Origin: Candidatus Bathyarchaeota archaeon
GTDB taxonomy: Archaea; Thermoproteota; Bathyarchaeia; 40CM-2-53-6; FEN-987
Length of the DNA: 10,254 bases
Direction: 5' to 3'
NCBI GenBank assembly: GCA_023247835.1
Contig: JAHFFU010000018.1
Span: 1 to 10,254, forward strand
Positions 6,728 through 10,254 of the stretch are shown in pieces. The notes beneath the pieces are model-generated. The model was not told the DNA's origin and did no database searches. It was given only the letters and a program-made list of their open reading frames with translations. The first letter of the stretch is position 1. Each line of letters starts with the position of its first letter. The position numbers were made by a program, and so were the translations under genes.

Positions 6728-7105
6728 TTAGTGATTTGACCTGACTACGTAACATGATTCTCTGCAGCCGAAGATCCTGTAGCGCCGCTGAGCTATCCAA
6801 TCGTATAGTCGTTGAGTAATCGGAGTTCTGAATAGTTCGCAAATGAAGCTGAACGGGGTAAGGAGCTTGCATACCTCCATCAAAGCGACGGGACCGCCGG
6901 CGAGTGACCCGTCTTGGCGGATGAGGTACATACGTCCCCGCAGAGCTTCCTCGGTAAGCCCGTGTGTTCGTTGGACATCTGAGCTGAGGTTTTGGAACGG
7001 CACAAACTGAACCAACCGCTCTCCACGTAGGGCGTGAAGGAAACGGACCGCGCTCGTGCATAGATTGCAGATGCCGTCGTAGACCAGGCGCGGTTTTTGG
7101 TTCAA
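6728..7105 (-). CDS. DCC family (DUF393) thiol-disulfide oxidoreductase-like protein
   Basis: A 125-residue protein with the DCC signature at its N-terminus: LVYDGICNLCTSAVRFL (7-23), giving Asp10 and the Cys13-x-x-Cys16 pair in a thioredoxin-like fold. Residues 31-45 (LVQFVPFQN...) and 59-66 (MYLIRQDG) match the second and third strands of the family. FGCRESCYV (112-120) adds Cys114 and Cys118 near the end. No signal peptide is present. The family is thought to catalyse or sense disulfide exchange; its partners are unknown. The only non-ATA start in frame before an upstream stop is TTG at 7105-7103, and no good ribosome site precedes it. It lies 45 bases downstream of the cysteine-rich small gene on the same strand and may be cotranscribed with it. 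It converges with the VOC gene, 29 bp away. Length is normal for the family. Confidence 0.8.
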   Translation of the reverse strand: MNQKPRLVYDGICNLCTSAVRFLHALRGERLVQFVPFQNLSSDVQRTHGLTEEALRGRMYLIRQDGSLAGGPVALMEVCKLLTPFSFICELFRTPITQRLYDWIAQRRYRIFGCRESCYVVRSNH

Positions 7106-7150
7106 TATAGGCCAACTCTAGGTTCGCGGTTCTCGCTCACCAAGACCCAG

Positions 7151-7315
7151 CTAATCTTTCTTGTTTACGCTTGCGTAAAGGAAATCTGCGGTATTCATTC
7201 GCGGCGGTGTGTACAAGTGCGTGAATTTGCATTCGTCACAATACTTCATTCGGCATTCTTCACAATATCCAGTTGCCTTCTTTCCGCTACCACAAGAACA
7301 AACATCCATGCTCAT
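7151..7315 (-). CDS. 54-residue cysteine-rich, probable zinc-binding small protein
   Basis: The minus-strand ATG at 7315 opens a 54-residue frame ending at a TAG at 7153-7151. The protein contains CSCGSGKKATGYC (6-18), ECRMKYCDECKFTH (20-33), so cysteines fall at 6, 8, 18, 21, 26 and 29, with His33: a CxC-x9-CxxC-x4-CxxC-x3-H arrangement. The first part resembles a SEC-C motif (CxCGSGKK) and the second a B-box or zinc-ribbon knuckle, so binding of one or two zinc ions is a fair expectation. Such spacing is very unlikely by chance in an antisense frame. The tail (34-54) is ordinary and ends VNKKD. A weak GGA lies six bases before the ATG; Met3 is an alternative start. It precedes the DCC gene by 45 bases, suggesting a shared transcript and possibly a shared redox or metal role. 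I do not recognise a named family for the whole protein. Confidence 0.65.
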   Translation of the reverse strand: MSMDVCSCGSGKKATGYCEECRMKYCDECKFTHLYTPPRMNTADFLYASVNKKD

Positions 7316-7396
7316 ATGGATTCCACGATGTGACGCTGCTGACGATTCGTTGCTTTAGCCTCAAAAGGTAACTCGGCAATTATTCTTTCCGCTTTA

Positions 7397-7430
7397 AGAG
7401 GACGCCAAGTTATTTTCGGCTTGGTCCTCT
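7397..7430. promoter_or_regulatory. Imperfect inverted repeat upstream of the M32 promoter
   Basis: AGAGGACGCCAAG (7397-7409) and CTTGGTCCTCT (7420-7430) form an 11-bp stem with a two-base bulge and a ten-base loop. It sits in the 163-base gap between the divergent cysteine-rich gene and the M32 gene, 16 bases before the TATA box. An operator for a dimeric regulator is one reading. A terminator is less likely because both neighbours point away from it. Confidence 0.4.
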
Positions 7431-7446
7431 GACCCCTTCACTACCG

Positions 7447-7453
7447 TTATATA
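7447..7453 (+). promoter_or_regulatory. TATA box of the M32 carboxypeptidase gene
   Basis: TTATATA is centred 29 bases before the ATG at 7479. The archaeal spacing of about 26 bases to the start point would put the first transcribed base at or just before the ATG, giving a leaderless or near-leaderless mRNA. The GGAGG at 7455-7459 is then probably upstream of the transcript and not a working ribosome site. Confidence 0.6.
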
Positions 7454-7478
7454 CGGAGGCAAGGCTGCGTTCGGTTTT

Positions 7479-8960
7479 ATGTCAAAGAACCCGGTCATCA
7501 ATCAGATTATTGAACGATACAAACCCATCTGGGCACTAGACCATGTCTCTGCGCTTCTTGAGTGGGACATGGAGACATACATGCCCATCGGAGCCTCGAA
7601 GCCTAGGGGTTTCGCGCAGGCCCAGGCTGCGCTGATAAAGCAACAGCATATGCTCGATATGGCCGGTCTTATTGCGAAAGCGGAAAAACTGCGTGACCTG
7701 AACGATTACGAAAAGGGAAACCTGAGAGTCCTAAAACGCGACTTGGATTATTACACGAAAGTCCCCCCAGAGCTCTTGGAGAACCTCCAGAGGACTACTA
7801 CAGAAGCCACGGTTGTCTGGAGGGAGGCAAGAAGAAAGTCTGACTTCCCGATGTTCAAGGGCTACTTGGAAAAAATAGTGGACCTAAAGAGGCAAGAGGC
7901 GGAGAAGCTGGGTTACGAAGGTCACCCTTACAACGCCCTCATGAACAAATTCGAGGAAGAACTCACGACGAATGACGTTGACCGAGTGTTTTCACCACTC
8001 GTACTTAACCTCAAGAGAATTCTCAACAAAGTCGTCTCCGGGGGCGTCTTTCCGAGCACCCACCCGCTGGAGTCAGTCGCTTATGATGAAGCTGCCATGA
8101 GGCGGGTCAATATGGAAGTCATCAAGCTGCTCGGAATGCCCGAGAAAACCTTCAGGATAGACGTCTCCACTCACCCATTCACTACGAGCATGTCGGTTGA
8201 CGACGTGAGGATAACGACAAGGTACGAGGGGAAGGACTTCAAGGAGTCCTTGTTCTCTACTATTCACGAATCTGGGCATGCGATCTACGAACTTCAAGTC
8301 GACCCATCCCTAGACTACACGCCACTCGCCAGGGCCACCTCGCTTGGTGTTCATGAATCCCAGTCGAGGTTTTGGGAGAATTTCATCGGAAGGAGCAAAG
8401 ACTTCACAGAACTAATTTACCCAACATTAAAGGCGAACTTGCCCTTCGTCCCGGGCTACAGCGAAGACGAGATCTACAGGTACTTTTGCGCCGTTAAGCC
8501 AAGCCCTATCAGGGTAGACGCCGATGAATTGACCTACAATTTCCACATAGTGCTTCGATACGAAATCGAGAAGAAGCTCATTGGCGGAGAGATAGAAGTT
8601 TCCGAAGCTCCGTCGCTGTGGAATGATCTGATGGACAAATATGTCGGCATTAGGGCGGAGAACGACGCGCAGGGTGTTCTTCAGGATGTGCACTGGGGTG
8701 GAGGGGGGTTTGGTTACTTCCCGACCTATACACTGGGTAATGTCATAGCTGGCATGTTCTTCCACCGAATTCGGAAAGATATGGACGCGAAAGAAGTCGT
8801 GAGAAAGGGAGAGCTGGGACGAATCAAGGCCTGGTTGAAGGAGAAGATCCACAGCTACGGGGCGACCTATTCTCCCAAAGACCTCCAGAAAAGGTTGTTC
8901 GGTGAAGAATACAACCCGGAATGGTTGGTTAGCTACCTCGAAGAGAAATATGCGACCTAA
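7479..8960 (+). CDS. Metallo-carboxypeptidase, family M32 (carboxypeptidase Taq-like)
   Basis: M32 enzymes are cytosolic metal-dependent carboxypeptidases that trim peptides from the C-terminus with broad specificity. All family landmarks are present over a full-length 493 residues: the N-terminal LLEWDMETYMP (26-36), the metal motif HESGH (263-267) with Glu264 as catalytic base, HESQSRFWE (292-300) in which Glu293 is the third metal ligand at the expected +30 spacing, DADELTYNFHIVLRYEIE (347-364), and DVHWGGGGFGYFPTYTLGN (403-421). There is no signal peptide. The ATG at 7479 agrees with the family N-terminus and with the TATA box about 26 bases upstream. It is the first gene of a plus-strand stretch; the membrane protein gene starts 84 bases after its stop, so cotranscription is possible. 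Role: recycling of peptides or use of external protein after uptake. Confidence 0.95.
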   Translation: MSKNPVINQIIERYKPIWALDHVSALLEWDMETYMPIGASKPRGFAQAQAALIKQQHMLDMAGLIAKAEKLRDLNDYEKGNLRVLKRDLDYYTKVPPELLENLQRTTTEATVVWREARRKSDFPMFKGYLEKIVDLKRQEAEKLGYEGHPYNALMNKFEEELTTNDVDRVFSPLVLNLKRILNKVVSGGVFPSTHPLESVAYDEAAMRRVNMEVIKLLGMPEKTFRIDVSTHPFTTSMSVDDVRITTRYEGKDFKESLFSTIHESGHAIYELQVDPSLDYTPLARATSLGVHESQSRFWENFIGRSKDFTELIYPTLKANLPFVPGYSEDEIYRYFCAVKPSPIRVDADELTYNFHIVLRYEIEKKLIGGEIEVSEAPSLWNDLMDKYVGIRAENDAQGVLQDVHWGGGGFGYFPTYTLGNVIAGMFFHRIRKDMDAKEVVRKGELGRIKAWLKEKIHSYGATYSPKDLQKRLFGEEYNPEWLVSYLEEKYAT

Positions 8961-9034
8961 ATTGTCAGTAGAACTAAGTTTTGCAGCAGGAAAATGCGTA
9001 AGTCTAATAGAGTTACAGCGGGGCTAATGGCAGC

Positions 9035-9040
9035 GTGAGG
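9035..9040 (+). promoter_or_regulatory. Ribosome binding site of the small membrane protein gene
   Basis: GTGAGG ends four bases before the ATG at 9045. The site overlaps the TGA of a 14-codon reading frame (8994-9038), which also has a purine-rich CAGGAAA just before its ATG. Confidence 0.45.
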
Positions 9041-9044
9041 AAGC

Positions 9045-9314
9045 ATGCCCCGTAAGCCTAAACGTGACCCGCCAGTAGCGGCCGTGCTCTCTCTCCTAGT
9101 TCCTGGGCTTGGACAGATCTATGCTGGAAAACAGGAACGCGGCGCATCGATCCTCGTCGCAGGAATAATAGTTGGAACATTAGCGTTGATCTGGCAGACC
9201 CTGTTCATGGCGGCTAGAACCGATTCCTTCTGGCCTTACAGAGTTGCTCTATCGGCGTACGCACTGATTTTCTGGATTTGGCAAGTTGTGGACGCCTACA
9301 GGCAAGCGCGATGA
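9045..9314 (+). CDS. Small three-helix membrane protein (TM2/DUF5683-like)
   Basis: An 89-residue protein with a basic N-terminus (PRKPKRDPP) followed by VAAVLSLLVPGLGQIYAGK (11-29). That is the helix-PGxGQIYAGK pattern typical of TM2-like and DUF5683-like small membrane proteins, which often appear as lone genes or behind zinc-ribbon domains. A second hydrophobic stretch spans about 33-56 and a third about 66-83 (VALSAYALIFWIWQVV), ending with DAYRQAR. The positive N- and C-terminal tails suggest both lie in the cytosol or close to it; three helices would conflict with that unless the first is a re-entrant or half helix, so topology is open. Function is not known for this group. The ribosome site GTGAGG supports the ATG at 9045. 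It converges with the polymerase gene, 71 bp away. Confidence 0.7.
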   Translation: MPRKPKRDPPVAAVLSLLVPGLGQIYAGKQERGASILVAGIIVGTLALIWQTLFMAARTDSFWPYRVALSAYALIFWIWQVVDAYRQAR

Positions 9315-9385
9315 GAAACAATTCTACGCCTTGAGGCTGGTTTAACAAGCCCCGCGAATGAGCACCACAGTCGAAGTCCCTGTCC

Positions 9386-10254
9386 TTAGGTTTTGATACC
9401 AAGCTTTGCGAAGGCTATCTCTAGGTCTTGTGAAACCTTGCCGACGCGCAGCATGCGCCGTAGAGCTGGAGATTTCCGTGGGGCCTTTCGCACTGTGAAG
9501 TTTCTCGGGCTTAACCTGTGGTCTTCCAGTTGCTTGACAGTGAGTGGGTAGGATACTGGTGCTTCTGGCAGTGCCCTTATGCTAAGCGGGGCAGTGATTG
9601 TCTTCTCCAGGCCGTTCTGCAAAAAGTCGATATACACGTGTCCCGTTTTGCGGTCCGCCCTCGTCGATACGGTGGCAAGTTTCGGGCTTGCCTTTTCAAT
9701 GAGTTTTCCTATGGCGTATACAAACTTCCTGATTTTTTCGACGCTGTAGCGTGGTTTGACCGGAATGAAGAAGTGAATTCCATCCGCACCTGAAGTTTTC
9801 AGTAGGAATTCCAATCCTAACCTTTCTAGCACGGTTGCCACTCCCCGGGCCGCTATTCTTGCATGGTCGAAGGTCGCCGGTGGGTGGGGGTCCAGATCGA
9901 TTAGAACTATGTCATGTTTGGTTACTGCCGGGGTACGAGCGAGCATGTGATTGATCTCGATTGCAGCTAAGTTTCCAAGCCAAACCAAGGTAGGGAGGTC
10001 GTTGCAGAGAATGTAATCCGCGGACTTGAAGGAAAAACGCCCCACCCAAGCAGGAACGTTGGCGAAATGTTTCTGAACAAAGTATTTCTCGGCGATTCCA
10101 TGTGGGTAACGGCGCGCCATTATGGGCCTGTCTTTAATGAAAGCGATAATATACTGGCCTAGTTCCGCATAGTATTTGATCACCTCAGCCTTAGTGATCT
10201 TCTCACCGGGCCAAAGCACCTTCTCGAGGTTGGAGAGCTTCAGGTTGCGCCCGT
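9386..10254 (-). CDS. LigD-type DNA polymerase/primase domain protein, 5' end outside the window
   Basis: This is the archaeo-eukaryotic-primase-type polymerase found as the PolDom of bacterial LigD and as a separate protein in archaeal NHEJ sets. It extends or fills DNA ends, often with ribonucleotides, before ligation. The frame stays open to the window edge: codons before the GTG at 10219 encode LKLSNLEK, the conserved lead-in to VLWPGEKITKAEV, so the true start lies beyond 10254. Counting from that GTG, the landmarks are RPIMARRYPHGI (31-42), FVQKH (47-51), WLGNLAAIEIN (80-90), the metal-binding DLD (108-110), TSGADGIHFFIP (142-153) with His149, and HVYIDFLQN (194-202) with Asp198, the third catalytic aspartate. 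APLSIRALPEAPVSYPL (210-226) closes the fold. The C-terminal 50 residues are basic. No ligase or nuclease domain is fused. Ku and a ligase may lie past the window; a general repair or primase role is the alternative. Confidence 0.88.
   Translation of the reverse strand, partial: GRNLKLSNLEKVLWPGEKITKAEVIKYYAELGQYIIAFIKDRPIMARRYPHGIAEKYFVQKHFANVPAWVGRFSFKSADYILCNDLPTLVWLGNLAAIEINHMLARTPAVTKHDIVLIDLDPHPPATFDHARIAARGVATVLERLGLEFLLKTSGADGIHFFIPVKPRYSVEKIRKFVYAIGKLIEKASPKLATVSTRADRKTGHVYIDFLQNGLEKTITAPLSIRALPEAPVSYPLTVKQLEDHRLSPRNFTVRKAPRKSPALRRMLRVGKVSQDLEIAFAKLGIKT

Noticed and set aside
6717..7115. 132-residue minus-strand frame covering the DCC gene, with an ATG start
   Set aside because: It is longer and starts with ATG, but the other frame carries the DCC motif VYDGICNLC and the full family pattern; this one is arginine/proline-rich shadow sequence.
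7097..7333. 78-residue plus-strand open frame between the DCC gene and the M32 gene
   Set aside because: It has no recognisable domain and lies antisense to the cysteine-rich 54-residue frame, whose ordered CxxC pairs are far more protein-like.
8427..8852. 141-residue minus-strand frame inside the M32 gene
   Set aside because: It is antisense to the well-conserved catalytic part of the carboxypeptidase and has no domain signal.
1..10254. CRISPR arrays, tRNA or rRNA genes, insertion sequences, toxin-antitoxin or phage genes
   Set aside because: Reading both strands showed no repeated spacer pattern, no cloverleaf-like T-loop (GGTTCRA) in an intergenic gap, and no transposase, integrase or toxin motifs.

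Overview
The window looks archaeal, probably a mesophilic Thermoproteota/Nitrososphaeria-like lineage (phylum is a low-confidence inference). The reasons are compact genes with TATA-like boxes close to start codons (best case at 7447-7453, about 26 nt before the start of an M32 carboxypeptidase), TTG starts, a thermophile/archaeal-type ThiL, and a stand-alone LigD-type polymerase domain as found in some archaea. No tRNA, rRNA, insertion sequence, CRISPR array or prophage is visible, and no gene-free gap exceeds about 180 bases.

Layout. (1) 1-1672, plus strand: the 3' part of thiL (thiamine-monophosphate kinase) and a C39-like papain-fold protein. (2) 1805-4990, a glycan locus: a GH130 mannoside phosphorylase-like gene on the plus strand converges, 21 bp apart, on a minus-strand pair made of a GT4 glycosyltransferase and an (alpha/alpha)6-barrel protein. 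The GT4 frame is broken by an apparent one-base deletion at about 4081. Restoring one G gives a normal 395-residue enzyme whose stop overlaps the next gene by 29 bases. (3) 5165-6698, plus strand: a decayed class III (LigB/DODA-type) extradiol dioxygenase relic, followed by an intact CatE-like VOC extradiol dioxygenase. (4) 6728-7315, minus strand: a 54-residue cysteine-rich protein, then a DCC/DUF393 protein. (5) 7479-9314, plus strand: M32 carboxypeptidase, then an 89-residue three-helix membrane protein. (6) 9386-10254, minus strand: a LigD-type primase-polymerase running off the right edge.

How the genes relate. The GH130, (alpha/alpha)6 and GT4 genes plausibly make and recycle a mannose-containing oligosaccharide, but no product can be read from the sequence. 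The two dioxygenase genes suggest aromatic ring cleavage in which the class III enzyme has been lost and the type I (VOC) enzyme kept. The M32 peptidase points to peptide use. The polymerase suggests an NHEJ or other repair locus continuing past the window. No defence system or clearly new multi-gene system was found. The most useful observations are the two broken genes, the overlooked cysteine-rich small protein and the poorly characterised barrel protein of the glycan locus.
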